DNA of 64,000 bases from Balneola sp. MJW-20 (GTDB lineage Bacteria > Bacteroidota > Rhodothermia > Balneolales > Balneolaceae), in assembly GCF_040811775.1 (NCBI RefSeq), contig NZ_JBFNXW010000002.1:186001-250000 (forward strand), in the 5' to 3' direction. Of the stretch, positions 7,734-16,529 are shown in pieces. The number at the start of each line of letters is the position of its first letter. Position 1 is the stretch's first letter. The notes under the pieces are model-generated. The model made no database searches. It was not told where the DNA came from and worked only from the letters and a program-made list of their open reading frames with translations. The translations under genes and the position numbers were made by a program.

Positions 7734-9089
7734 CTAAAGCGACTTCCCAGCTTTAAATCCTAACTTCGCCAGCTCCCAGAGGCTTGAATGTCTCTTGACG
7801 GCGCCCTTGAGCATGTCTTTGGATTTTGGAGTGGGTTCGTTCTTGATGGTGAAGAACTGTCGTCCGAAATCACAGACCAGGTTTGGTACTTTTTTCTGCA
7901 TCACATCGGTGTGCAGCAGGTGTACGGCATCCTGGAAATTGTTGATGTCTTTCATCACATAACTGTCGTCCAGGGCTTTGCGATACTCTTTCAACGTGGC
8001 TGAACTGTAATCGCCTTTCTCTTTGGCTTTCACAATGGTCTCAGCTGCCAGTATCCCGGAATGCATGGCATAATCCATTCCCTGTATGGCCTTACCTGCA
8101 TTCATCAGCAGGTTAGCCGCTTCACCGGCCAGCAGAATACCATCTTTATATAATTCCTTAGGCATCACGCGTGAGTCTCCGGAAGAAACCACATGGGCGG
8201 AATACTCCACGATCTCACCGCCTTTAATGATATCAGCGATGGTCGGATGGGTCTTGAAATGATTCAGCACATCGTGCGGACTCTTCTGCTTGTCGCGCAT
8301 ATCTTTGATGCCAAGTACCAGTCCAAGGGAGATCGTGTCGCGGTTGGTATAGAGAAATCCACCGCCTTCCACACCGTCGGTTGCCCAGCCTACGAACTCA
8401 TTGGACATCCCACTGAGACCGCTCAGCTGGAACTTCTGCTCCAGTTCTTCCTGGTCAAAACGGATGATCTCTTTGATCCCGGTCAGCATATGATCGGCTG
8501 CAACGTATTGGTCCTGCAGGCCTACCTGACGGGTCAGCAGATTGTTTACACCCTCAGCAATGATCACCGAATCCGCATGAAACTCATCTTCTCCGGTTCG
8601 GATACCAACGGCTTTATCATTTACCATGAGCACTTCATCCACCTTGATATTCGTGGCAATGAAGGAGTCCATGGCATAGTCACTGGCATCAATAGCTTCC
8701 TGCACTTTGCCGGAAAGCCAGTTATCAAACTTCGAACGCAGTACCACAACCCCTGTATACGGTGGCTCATTAAAGTGTGCGGACTTGAAATCCAGCGAGA
8801 ACGTTGATTGATCGTCCATGAAAGTCAGGCGACGGTGGTTGATGAATCGCTCCCATCCTCCGTCTTCCTCTTCCCAGTAATTGGGAACCAGTTTAGCCAG
8901 GTCGTGCCCCCAGAGAACTCCTCCGGACACATTCTTGGCACCTGCAAATTCCCCTCTCTCAATGAGCAGGAATTTCATGTTGTTACGGGCGAGGGTCATC
9001 GCTGCCGCTAATCCGGCAACTCCACCGCCTATGACTATACAATCAAATTTATCGTCCATGTTTTTGGCTTTGTTCAGGGTATCGGCCAA
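7734..9089 (-). CDS. fixC: Electron transfer flavoprotein-quinone oxidoreductase FixC
   Basis: A 451-residue FAD enzyme of the FixC/ETF-QO family. The Rossmann FAD motif is at residues 17-26 (CIVIGGGVAG), followed by LIERGEFAGAKNVSGG, and a second FAD contact region lies at LLAGEAANLLMNAGKAIQGMDYA. It transfers electrons from the ETF (FixAB) to quinone, with FixX supplying the Fe-S cluster, at the inner membrane surface. The family usually starts about at MDDKFD, so Met11 (base 9059) is an alternative start. It lies downstream of etfA after a 190-base gap that contains two heptamer arrays and a hairpin. Confidence 0.9.
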   Translation of the reverse strand: MADTLNKAKNMDDKFDCIVIGGGVAGLAAAMTLARNNMKFLLIERGEFAGAKNVSGGVLWGHDLAKLVPNYWEEEDGGWERFINHRRLTFMDDQSTFSLDFKSAHFNEPPYTGVVVLRSKFDNWLSGKVQEAIDASDYAMDSFIATNIKVDEVLMVNDKAVGIRTGEDEFHADSVIIAEGVNNLLTRQVGLQDQYVAADHMLTGIKEIIRFDQEELEQKFQLSGLSGMSNEFVGWATDGVEGGGFLYTNRDTISLGLVLGIKDMRDKQKSPHDVLNHFKTHPTIADIIKGGEIVEYSAHVVSSGDSRVMPKELYKDGILLAGEAANLLMNAGKAIQGMDYAMHSGILAAETIVKAKEKGDYSSATLKEYRKALDDSYVMKDINNFQDAVHLLHTDVMQKKVPNLVCDFGRQFFTIKNEPTPKSKDMLKGAVKRHSSLWELAKLGFKAGKSL

Positions 9090-9130
9090 ATAGGGCTCCT
9101 ACCTCTGATGCATTTATAATCATTTCAAAA

Positions 9131-9180
9131 AGACCGAAGACCGAAGACCGAGGAGGACCGAGGTCGTCTGGACCGGAGCC
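9131..9180. repeat. Heptanucleotide array, GACCGAA units
   Basis: AGACCGA, AGACCGA, AGACCGA, GGAGGACCGAGG and a trailing GACCGGA unit lie between fixC and etfA. The array is directly followed by the hairpin at 9188. Confidence 0.8.
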
Positions 9181-9187
9181 TGACTCC

Positions 9188-9212
9188 ATTCAACAGGACA
9201 AGCCTGTTGAAT
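9188..9212. terminator. Perfect 10-bp hairpin between etfA and fixC
   Basis: ATTCAACAGG and CCTGTTGAAT are separated by a 5-nt loop (ACAAG). The stem is perfect but has no T-run on either strand. It could attenuate etfBA transcripts before fixC, or stabilise their 3' end. Confidence 0.5.
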
Positions 9213-9236
9213 GACCGTCTTCAGTTTCACATCGTT

Positions 9237-9298
9237 CTTTCGAGCTTCGAGCTTCGAGCTTCGAGCTTCGAGCTTCAGCTTTTAGCTTTTAATCTTCT
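9237..9298. repeat. Heptanucleotide array, GCTTCGA, running into the end of etfA
   Basis: Four perfect GCTTCGA units (9243-9270) are followed by GCTTCAG, CTTTTAG, CTTTTAA and TCTTCTT. The last units contain the stop codon and final codons (KIKS) of etfA, which is read on the minus strand. Confidence 0.92.
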
Positions 9299-10256
9299 TA
9301 ATCTCCTCAATAAACGGAGGAAGTACCTTATAAAGATCTCCGACAATTCCGTAATCAGCGATCTCGAAGATCGGGGCATCCGGATCTTTGTTGATGGCTA
9401 CGATCACTTTGGAATTCGCCATACCGGCTACGTGCTGAATCGCACCGGAGATTCCCACGGCAATATATAGCTGCGGGGATACCACTTTACCGGTTTGTCC
9501 GATCTGAAGGCTGGGGTCGTAGACGCCTGCTTCAGTCAGCGCACGGCTAGCACCGATACCTGCATTGAGCAGACCGGCCAGTTCCGAGATCAGGTTTTTA
9601 GCTTCTTCGTCTTTTACACCACGTCCGGCTGCAACAATAGCCTCGGCCTCGTTCAGGTCGATGGTGTCGCCGGAAGCGGAGATAATCTCTTTGAGGGTAG
9701 CCTTCATCTCATCGTCGCTCATGGAGAAACTGATGCTGGCTACTTCGGCATCCACTGGATTTTCAGCCAGGTCATAAGAACCGGATCGTACCGACACGAT
9801 CACTTTATCTCCCTTAGCTTCATTGTTAGACATGATCTTCGCGGCCATAACCGGACGCTTTGCTTTGATCCCGCCATCGGTCAGCTCAAATGAGGATACA
9901 TCAGCCAGAACCGCTGCTCCCTGATTTGCTGCCAGGGCACCCAGGATGTCTTTGGTGCTTTCTGTGGAGGCAAAAGCAAAAAGTGAAGGCTGAACTTCAT
10001 TCATCACATTAACCAGTGCCTTAAGCATTGGAGTGTTCATGTGATTTTTGAAGACCGGATCTTCTACCGTATAGATCTTAGTGGCTCCGTATTTCTGAAT
10101 GTCGTCGGTGTAACTGGATGCGTTTGCATCGATCACCACGGCTTCTACAGTGTGACCGTTAGCATCGGCCAGTTCTTTACAGCGTGAAAGTACTTCCAGT
10201 GAAGAACGCTTGATCTTACCGTCGGTGATGGCAATGTGAGTTAGTAGTGTGCTCAT
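9282..10256 (-). CDS. etfA: Electron transfer flavoprotein alpha subunit
   Basis: A 324-residue FixB/EtfA protein. The C-terminal FAD domain is clear, with GRGVKDEEAKNLISELAG, GQTGKVVSPQLYIAVGISGAIQH and VIVAINKDPDAPIFEIADYGIVGD. It forms the soluble ETF heterodimer with EtfB, carrying electrons from acyl-CoA or other dehydrogenases to FixC. It lies 80 bases downstream of etfB on the same strand. The last residues (KIKS) and the stop codon are part of a 7-nt repeat array, so the C-terminus may vary between strains. Confidence 0.93.
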   Translation of the reverse strand: MSTLLTHIAITDGKIKRSSLEVLSRCKELADANGHTVEAVVIDANASSYTDDIQKYGATKIYTVEDPVFKNHMNTPMLKALVNVMNEVQPSLFAFASTESTKDILGALAANQGAAVLADVSSFELTDGGIKAKRPVMAAKIMSNNEAKGDKVIVSVRSGSYDLAENPVDAEVASISFSMSDDEMKATLKEIISASGDTIDLNEAEAIVAAGRGVKDEEAKNLISELAGLLNAGIGASRALTEAGVYDPSLQIGQTGKVVSPQLYIAVGISGAIQHVAGMANSKVIVAINKDPDAPIFEIADYGIVGDLYKVLPPFIEEIKKIKS

Positions 10257-10305
10257 GAATATGTTCTTTTCTTTGATTCAGTGCTGAGTGCTTTCAAAAA
10301 ATTAC

Positions 10306-10342
10306 CACTCAGAATTCAGCATTAAGAATTAAATAATTAAAG
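10306..10342. repeat. Heptanucleotide array at the end of etfB
   Basis: CACTCAG, AATTCAG, CATTAAG, AATTAAA and TAATTAA follow at a 7-nt spacing and include the stop codon of etfB (minus strand). Confidence 0.7.
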
Positions 10343-11107
10343 GACGTTTGCTTCGCTGTCGAGCAGCTGTGCAACTTCGCGGGCGACCTCATCAGGCTCA
10401 CCTTCGTACTTCTTACCGGCTTCACGGGCAGGTTTCTCTTCATAGGAAAGTACTTTGGTCTTAGCAGACAGCTCGCTCTCGTCCACTCCGAGGGCAGAAA
10501 GCTCAATGGTATCAACCGGCTTTCTTTTAGAAGCCATGATCCCTTTCAGATTCGGGATTCGTGGTTCGTTCATGTCGTTGGAACAAGTTACCACACATGG
10601 AGTCGGCAGATCGATCATTTCCTGACCGGCATCTCCCTGACGTTTCACAGTGATCGTGGATCCGTCCGCCTTCAGCCCAACGGCATTGGTTGCATAGGGA
10701 AGATCCAGTAGCTCAGCTACCATGGAACCGGTCAGGCCGGAATCGGTATCCTGAGACTGCTTTCCAAGCGAAAGCACATCAAATTCTTTGTCTCCGAAAT
10801 AGGCCGCAAGTACTCTTGCATAAGAACCGGAGTCATACTCTTCTTCTCCGGTAGTCTGAATATGAACCCCTTTGTCAGCGCCCATAGCCAGCGCTTTACG
10901 GATGGTTTCAGAAGCTTTGGACGGGCCGATACAAACAACCTCAACTTCTCCGCCGTGCTCTTCTTTGAGGACCAGGGCCTCTTCAACGGCCGAAGCATCG
11001 TAGGCATTCAGTACCATACGATCAGCGTCCATGATTAACTCTCCGTCTTTGATCTGAATGGGTGCGTAAACATCGGGCACCATTTTAATACAAACGTAAA
11101 ATTTCAT
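10337..11107 (-). CDS. etfB: Electron transfer flavoprotein beta subunit
   Basis: A 256-residue FixA/EtfB protein of normal family length. It begins MKFYVCIKMVPD and has the nucleotide-binding signature MNAYDASAVEEALVLKE-like segment at residues about 33-50, plus the family motif GKQSQDTDSGLTGSMVAE and RIPNLKGIMASKRKP. It is the first gene of the etfB-etfA-fixC-fixX set on the minus strand. Whether this ETF bifurcates electrons (as FixAB in nitrogen fixers) or is a simple carrier to quinone cannot be settled from what I can see. Confidence 0.93.
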   Translation of the reverse strand: MKFYVCIKMVPDVYAPIQIKDGELIMDADRMVLNAYDASAVEEALVLKEEHGGEVEVVCIGPSKASETIRKALAMGADKGVHIQTTGEEEYDSGSYARVLAAYFGDKEFDVLSLGKQSQDTDSGLTGSMVAELLDLPYATNAVGLKADGSTITVKRQGDAGQEMIDLPTPCVVTCSNDMNEPRIPNLKGIMASKRKPVDTIELSALGVDESELSAKTKVLSYEEKPAREAGKKYEGEPDEVAREVAQLLDSEANVL

Positions 11108-11187
11108 TCGCTTAGATTTTGTGATCAGTAATTATTTGGAACCGCTTTTTTGGGGCGGCTAATATACGAAACAGAAGGATAAATATC

Positions 11188-12093
11188 TTAGTTCTGTAGC
11201 TCATCATAATCAGAAAGATGCCCCTGATCGGTTTCCTGTAAAACATTGTAAGCTTCCAGCCGCATCTGTACTTCAGCTTCAGTAAATACAGAAGTTATCT
11301 CGCGCGACTTCGCATCAAAGAAGAGATCAAAGGGGTAAGTACTGGTGGTTCTTCTTTTCGCATTACGGATCAGCTTCAGGGCATCCAGTATCTCGGTCCT
11401 TGCGGCATCCTCATTGGTGATAAACTGATCCAGTCCCAGCCGGTGGTACTTATAGATCGCTGTTCTGAGGGGATCATAATTATCGGTGAGCATATCCGTG
11501 ATCAGCGTGAATTTGTTTCGACGGTTATTGGATTGTGCATTCCAGCCCACGGCTGAGGTGGTCTGGGCAAGGTTCAGTACGTTCTGAGCCAGTACATAAT
11601 ATTCTTCTCCTCCCTGATCGGCATAACTGTCAAAATCATATCCCAGCAGCAGGTAACAATAGAAATCAAAAAAACTGGCCAGGGCATCAAACTGCAGTTC
11701 ATCATGGATCAGCTGCTTGCCCTGAGGATAATTGAATAGCCAGGTATTGTCACTGATCCGGATGGTAGTGGTCTGGGTAGTGGTATTGTAGATCGGCCTT
11801 CTGGTTGAGAATACCGCCTGCGCACTGAAGTTAAAATCGTTATCGGCACTGTTAAATATGATCTGAACCTGGCAATCGATACGCTCATGTTCCTGAACCT
11901 CCAGTTCCGTCCACTGATATTCGTTGATATACCGTTCCATCACCGGTTTCAATTCAGAGATATAAGTAAAAGAAGCATCCTGTATCTGTTCGGTATTCAG
12001 GGTCACCGAGCAGTTGAATTCCTGCGCCCGGGCTGTTGAAAAGGCCGTCAGGAAAAAAAGGATACAAAAAGTGATGTAAGGAATAGGCCGCAA
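11188..12093 (-). CDS. DUF4835 family protein (PorD-like, type IX secretion associated)
   Basis: A 301-residue protein with a signal peptide ending in ARAQ, followed by EFNCSVTLNTEQIQ. The pattern, with YISELKPVMERYINEYQWT, RIDCQVQIIFN and FSAQAVFSTRRPIYNTT, matches DUF4835/PorD, a periplasmic or outer-membrane-associated protein linked to the type IX secretion system. The only plausible start is TTG at 12093: an in-frame TGA lies eight codons upstream and there is no ATG until deep inside the mature protein. It is divergent from the PorV-like gene with only 30 bases between starts. Confidence 0.85.
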   Translation of the reverse strand: MRPIPYITFCILFFLTAFSTARAQEFNCSVTLNTEQIQDASFTYISELKPVMERYINEYQWTELEVQEHERIDCQVQIIFNSADNDFNFSAQAVFSTRRPIYNTTTQTTTIRISDNTWLFNYPQGKQLIHDELQFDALASFFDFYCYLLLGYDFDSYADQGGEEYYVLAQNVLNLAQTTSAVGWNAQSNNRRNKFTLITDMLTDNYDPLRTAIYKYHRLGLDQFITNEDAARTEILDALKLIRNAKRRTTSTYPFDLFFDAKSREITSVFTEAEVQMRLEAYNVLQETDQGHLSDYDELQN

Positions 12094-12123
12094 ACTGGTC
12101 TGTCTTCTAAAAGTTCATTTCTG

Positions 12124-12951
12124 ATGCATGTAAGTATACGAAGCTTAGCACTAAAAATTTTTATCTGCTTTGGGATGATGGAGCTTTTCATTTCAATGGG
12201 ATCCCATGCTCAGTTCATCCCCGGAGCAAGACCGTTGGCATTGGGATCGGCCGTAACCGCATTACCGGGTGAAGACTGGGCCTTATTCGGAAACCCTGCA
12301 CTGATGATCGCTGAGAAGGTGGAGGTAAATTTTTACGGTGGCAGATATTACGGACTGGAAGAACTTACAGATATTGCCTTCAGAGTCAGTGCTCCGATCC
12401 TTAAAGGGACTGTGTCAGGAGGATTTCATCGGTATGGTAATGAGCTGTTCAATGAGATGAATTTTCGGGGTGGCTACTCCCGTATGTTTGACAAATTCAG
12501 TGTGGGACTGGCTATGAATTATCGCAGGATGGGATTCGGAGGCTCGTATGATGACCTGCATCGAATTTCTTTAGATACCGGGATTTCCGCTGAGCTGACC
12601 GGGGGGCTGACGATAGGAGGAAGGATAAATCCGGTATGGAGTCAGGTACTCAATGGTGCCCATCTGGATGCGGATCAGGAGATCGCGGCGGGACTCAGCT
12701 ATGCCTTTCAGCAGAGACATTACATTAGTATAGATGCGGTCAAAGACATCCGGTTTCCCTTGTCTTTCCGGGCAGGAATAGAAGTGGAGCTGGTACCTGT
12801 CCTTCAGCTCAGAGCGGGGATGACCACGGAGCCGGAGACCTTTTCCGGAGGCATCGGACTGGAGCTCTCCAATATAAAAGCGGGCATTGCAGTTCAACGA
12901 CACTGGCTGCTGGGACTCAGTCCCGGAATGGATCTCAGCATCCGCTTATGA
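12124..12951 (+). CDS. PorV/PorQ-like outer-membrane beta-barrel protein
   Basis: A 275-residue protein with a signal peptide (KIFICFGMMELFISMGSHAQ). The mature N-terminus IPGARPLALGSAVTALPGEDWALFGNPALM is the plug-like segment of the PorV/PorQ (FadL-related) family, and the remainder is a run of amphipathic strands ending in Leu. PorV-type proteins act as shuttles or barrels of type IX secretion, but many paralogues lack a known role. Its stop overlaps the next start by ATGA, so the two are co-translated. The start at 12124 lies close to the divergent TTG start of the PorD-like gene. Confidence 0.7.
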   Translation: MHVSIRSLALKIFICFGMMELFISMGSHAQFIPGARPLALGSAVTALPGEDWALFGNPALMIAEKVEVNFYGGRYYGLEELTDIAFRVSAPILKGTVSGGFHRYGNELFNEMNFRGGYSRMFDKFSVGLAMNYRRMGFGGSYDDLHRISLDTGISAELTGGLTIGGRINPVWSQVLNGAHLDADQEIAAGLSYAFQQRHYISIDAVKDIRFPLSFRAGIEVELVPVLQLRAGMTTEPETFSGGIGLELSNIKAGIAVQRHWLLGLSPGMDLSIRL

Positions 12952-14960
12952 TAAAGGCAGGTACCATAGTGCTGGGGCTTATACTTCCTTTGTGTATTGC
13001 AGCTCAGGGCATAGATAGTCTTGCGATCGATGATCCTGCCGAAAGGTGGGAGCTGCAGACGGAGGAAGGAGAAGCGGACCGGATCCTGGTCTGGCTGGAA
13101 ACGCTGATGCTGAATCCTTTGGATATGAACCGGGCCAGTGTGAGTGACCTGATGATGCTGCCGGATATGAAACTGGAAACGGCAAGGGCTTTGATCGATC
13201 AACGGGAGCAGCGTTATTTCAGTAAGCTTTCTGATCTGAGGAAAGTGAATGGGATAAGCTCAGCCTACCTGGATCAGATCACTCCTTATATTATAGTGAA
13301 GCCAAAGATCACGGCAGCCTCATTTACCCGTCACTGGAAAGCAGACTGGATGAGCAGACTACAGAGAAGTTTGCAGAAAAAAGAAGGGTATCTCCCAAAA
13401 CAGAACGGAGAGTCTCCGGTTTACAAGGGGGATGACTGGAAAGCATTTCAGAGGCTGAGCCTTTATAATGACCACCTCAGCATGAATCTGACGCTGGAAA
13501 AAGATCCGGGTGAAGGGTGGAGGCAGGGAACTCTGACCGATCATACATCAGCCCATCTTGCGCTTCGTGATGTCGGCCGGCTCCGGCAGCTGGTGATCGG
13601 GGATTTTATTGTCAGGGGAGGGCAGGGACTGATTTCCGCTCCGGTCGCATCAATGGGAAAAGGGAGAGAGGTCACCAGAGGTGCTATACGGCAATGGGAG
13701 GGAATACGTCCTTACGGATCTGCGGAAGAGACTGCATATATGAGAGGGGCGGGGATCAGCCTGGGAAACCGGTTCAGGCTCGAGGCCTGGTATTCCCGCA
13801 GAAAACTCTCTGCCTCTGCTTTGAATGACTCAACCTTCAGGATGCCGGCTGGAACCGGTTTACACCGGACACAGAATGAACTCAGAAACAGAGCTCGCCT
13901 GGAAAGAACAACTGCCGGGATCACCACCGGATATCATGCGGGTACCTGGGAGATCAATATCAGAGGCTTAAGTACCCGGTTTGACCAAACTGTTTCCGGC
14001 GGTATGCAGATCTATGACCGCTATGACTTCAGTGGCCGGTCGCATAGGGTTGTCGGAGTAGATCATAAGATCGTTCTCCCCGGTTTAATGATCCTCGGGG
14101 AGATCGCTCTCAGCGATAACCGCGCAATCGCATTTATACAAGGGATCCGTATGGAATGGGATAGTGGAACGGAATGGCTGCTGTCTTACCGGAATTATTC
14201 CCCGGGTTTTCAATCGCTATACGGACATGCTTTTGCGGAAGGATCCGGTACGCAGAACGAAGAGGGATTCTATTTGGGGATCAGTCAGCGGGTGGGCACT
14301 AAGTGGAAGTTTGCGGCTTATGCGGATCAGTTCTTCTTTCCGGCGCCGCGATTCGGGTTGAGGTCATACTCCCGGGGATATGATGTTCTGGGAGCACTGG
14401 AGCATCGCTTTGGCAGCGGGAGCCGGGCAGAGATCCTGTTCCGATCTAAGGTTAAAGGGGATGAATATAAAGCAGAAGATGACAGAGGGCTGGGTCAGAT
14501 CTGGCGGGGCCGGCAATTCCGGCAAAGTACCCGTTTCCAGATACAGCATCAGCTAGGTGGAAAGCTGAGGATGAGGACCCGGCTTGAATGGGTGCGATCG
14601 CGCCCGGCAGGTGAGGACCACATATATAAAGGAATATTGCTCTTTCAGGATATTCGGTGGCATGTCTTAGGATGGCTCCGGGCCGACACCCGGTTCACGG
14701 TATTCGGAAGCCCTGACTACAGTTCCCGGCTTTATCAGTTTGAGAACGACCTTTTATATGTGATGACTAATACGATGCTGAATGATCAGGGCAAGAGATT
14801 TTACCTGCTACTCAAGGCAGATGCCGGTGAAAACCTTGAACTCTGGTTCAAATACGGAGTCACGGTCTACGACGGACTGCGGGTTTTAGGATCCGGACCG
14901 GAACAGATCCGGGGAAACAGGAGGTCTTCAGTCGGGTTGCAGCTAAGGGTAAAGGTTTAA
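12948..14960 (+). CDS. Helix-hairpin-helix domain outer-membrane protein
   Basis: A 670-residue secreted protein with a signal peptide ending IAAQG. Residues about 60-115 form two ComEA-like helix-hairpin-helix repeats: LNPLDMNRASVSDLMMLPDM and LSDLRKVNGISSAYLDQI. The remaining 500 residues look like an outer-membrane beta-barrel (LSLYNDHLSMNLTLE, GDFIVRGGQGLI, repeated aromatic strands, final LQLRVKV). This HhH plus barrel architecture is common in Bacteroidota and uncharacterised; DNA handling at the surface is conceivable but unproven. The last three codons and the stop lie in a 7-nt repeat array (AAGGTTT units). Confidence 0.75.
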   Translation: MIKAGTIVLGLILPLCIAAQGIDSLAIDDPAERWELQTEEGEADRILVWLETLMLNPLDMNRASVSDLMMLPDMKLETARALIDQREQRYFSKLSDLRKVNGISSAYLDQITPYIIVKPKITAASFTRHWKADWMSRLQRSLQKKEGYLPKQNGESPVYKGDDWKAFQRLSLYNDHLSMNLTLEKDPGEGWRQGTLTDHTSAHLALRDVGRLRQLVIGDFIVRGGQGLISAPVASMGKGREVTRGAIRQWEGIRPYGSAEETAYMRGAGISLGNRFRLEAWYSRRKLSASALNDSTFRMPAGTGLHRTQNELRNRARLERTTAGITTGYHAGTWEINIRGLSTRFDQTVSGGMQIYDRYDFSGRSHRVVGVDHKIVLPGLMILGEIALSDNRAIAFIQGIRMEWDSGTEWLLSYRNYSPGFQSLYGHAFAEGSGTQNEEGFYLGISQRVGTKWKFAAYADQFFFPAPRFGLRSYSRGYDVLGALEHRFGSGSRAEILFRSKVKGDEYKAEDDRGLGQIWRGRQFRQSTRFQIQHQLGGKLRMRTRLEWVRSRPAGEDHIYKGILLFQDIRWHVLGWLRADTRFTVFGSPDYSSRLYQFENDLLYVMTNTMLNDQGKRFYLLLKADAGENLELWFKYGVTVYDGLRVLGSGPEQIRGNRRSSVGLQLRVKV

Positions 14961-14985
14961 GGTTTAAGCTCGAAGCTGGAATTCC
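14944..14985. repeat. Heptanucleotide array at the end of the HhH gene
   Basis: AAGGGTA, AAGGTTT, AAGGTTT, AAGCTCG and AAGCTGG. The first units encode the last residues (RVKV) and stop codon of the upstream gene. Confidence 0.8.
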
Positions 14986-15001
14986 GGATGCTGACCCTTT
15001 C

Positions 15002-15571
15002 TCATCCGAAATACTTCAGCATAAAGAAGACCAGTACCCCGGTGACCGATACATACAGCCAGATAGGGAAGGTAAAGCGGGAGACTTTTTTATGAGTCTG
15101 AAACTTCCCGGACAGGGAAAAATAGAAGCTGCTCAGGATCAGGGGAACCACGGCAACTGACAGAACCACATGCGTGATCAGAATGAAGAAGTATATATAA
15201 CGTATAAAGCCTTCACCCATGAATTTAGTGTCTCCTACATAGTGATGGTAAACCACATAACTCACGAGGAATAGGGCCGAGGTCACAAAAGCGGCCAGGT
15301 TGAACTGCATATGCTTCCGGAAATTGCGATGCCTGATCTCTCTGAATGCAAGAATAAGGAAAATGGTGCTCAGGGTATTGAGCCCCGCATTGACCGCTGA
15401 AAGATTACCGATCCATGCCACCGGCGCTTCCGCACCTTCTTTGAAATAGATCAGCCAGAAAAGAAAGGCGGCCGCACCAACGCTGAGCCCGATGATCACA
15501 GAAAGTGCCTTTTTCGCACTGATCTGCTCAAGAAATTTTGTGGATTCCGGTAAAGAATAGCTATCTGCCAT
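15002..15571 (-). CDS. DUF420 family membrane protein (CtaM-like)
   Basis: A 189-residue integral membrane protein with five predicted helices (about 19-40, 53-75, 88-110, 123-147, 165-187). Conserved features of DUF420 are visible: NAGLNTLSTIFLILAFREIR, KHMQFNLAAF, YVVYHHYVGDTKF and HVVLSVAVVPLIL. Members sit beside heme-copper oxidase genes, and CtaM of Gram-positive bacteria is needed for oxidase maturation. It is divergent from the respiratory operon at 15854, which fits an assembly role. Confidence 0.85.
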   Translation of the reverse strand: MADSYSLPESTKFLEQISAKKALSVIIGLSVGAAAFLFWLIYFKEGAEAPVAWIGNLSAVNAGLNTLSTIFLILAFREIRHRNFRKHMQFNLAAFVTSALFLVSYVVYHHYVGDTKFMGEGFIRYIYFFILITHVVLSVAVVPLILSSFYFSLSGKFQTHKKVSRFTFPIWLYVSVTGVLVFFMLKYFG

Positions 15572-15853
15572 GTCTAAATGCCTGTATTTGTATGTCGCTC
15601 AAAGTTCAGGCTCCAAAACCAAAAGACTATTATTTCAATTCCTTTTTTAAAGAATTTTAGGCAAATCTGTTATATCTTTTGGCCCGCACCAACATAAGGG
15701 TGCCTGTTAGTGGATGATTATCTATTTAGAATAGTTTTAAATAATCTCTTTATAGTCCTTTTTGTTCTGTTTAGAGTGAAATTTTCAATAGATTTGCCCC
15801 GCTTTCGAATGTAGCTCTAATGCTCGATCAGTAAACTTAAATAAGCATCGTTT
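15572..15853. promoter_or_regulatory. Divergent promoter region of the respiratory operon
   Basis: This 280-base AT-rich stretch separates the DUF420 gene from actA and must hold promoters for both. Several TA-rich, TTTG-containing segments (for example around 15670-15680 and 15750-15765) resemble the Bacteroidota -7 box, but I cannot choose one with confidence. No heptamer array is obvious here, unlike most other gaps. Confidence 0.4.
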
Positions 15854-16498
15854 ATGGCGCAGATTTTCCCAAAGTGGACAAATCAAGTTCCCAGAAAAAT
15901 ATTAATCGGACTGATTGTCTTACTGAATGCAGTAGTTTTTGGTGTATGGTACTTTTTCTCACCTGAATACACCGATGTTGGATATGCACCTGAGCAACCG
16001 GTTCCTTATTCCCACAAAGTACACGTAGGAAAACTGGGACTGGATTGTCAGTATTGTCATACCAGCGTAATGGAATCAAAACAAGCCAATGTTCCGGCTA
16101 CGCAAACTTGTATGAATTGCCACAACCAGATCAAGACCGACAGCGAGAAGCTGGCAAAGGTCCGTGAAAGCTGGGAGACCGGTAAGGCGATCGAGTGGGT
16201 TCGTGTTCATAACCTCGCAGATTATGCTTATTTCAATCACTCTGCTCATACCAATGTAGGGGTGGGCTGCGAAAGCTGTCACGGCCGTATTGATAAGATG
16301 GAAGTTGTATATCAGTCAGAGCCGCTCAGCATGGGCTGGTGTCTGGACTGTCACCGTGAGCCTGAAAAATACCTGCGTCCCGTAGAAGAAGTGACCACTA
16401 TGGGTTACGAAGTGCCGAATCAACTTGAAGTGGGACTGGCTCTCAAAGAGAAAAACAATGTGCACGCCCCTCAGTACTGCCAGGGCTGCCACTACTAA
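15854..16498 (+). CDS. actA: Alternative complex III pentaheme cytochrome c subunit ActA
   Basis: A 214-residue membrane-anchored cytochrome with one N-terminal helix (about 16-35) and five CxxCH heme sites at Cys65, Cys86, Cys139, Cys163 and Cys209. This is the expected heme count for ActA. Alternative complex III oxidises menaquinol and reduces cytochrome c or directly the oxidase; ActA carries electrons through its heme wire on the periplasmic side. It is the first gene of a tight plus-strand operon. Confidence 0.93.
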   Translation: MAQIFPKWTNQVPRKILIGLIVLLNAVVFGVWYFFSPEYTDVGYAPEQPVPYSHKVHVGKLGLDCQYCHTSVMESKQANVPATQTCMNCHNQIKTDSEKLAKVRESWETGKAIEWVRVHNLADYAYFNHSAHTNVGVGCESCHGRIDKMEVVYQSEPLSMGWCLDCHREPEKYLRPVEEVTTMGYEVPNQLEVGLALKEKNNVHAPQYCQGCHY

Positions 16499-16529
16499 CA
16501 GAAGGATTTAGAATTTACAGATCTAACAA

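Noticed and set aside
9207..9470. A plus-strand open frame starting in the GCTTCGA array
   Set aside because: It is antisense to etfA, whose protein match is unmistakable, and its first part is only translated repeat.
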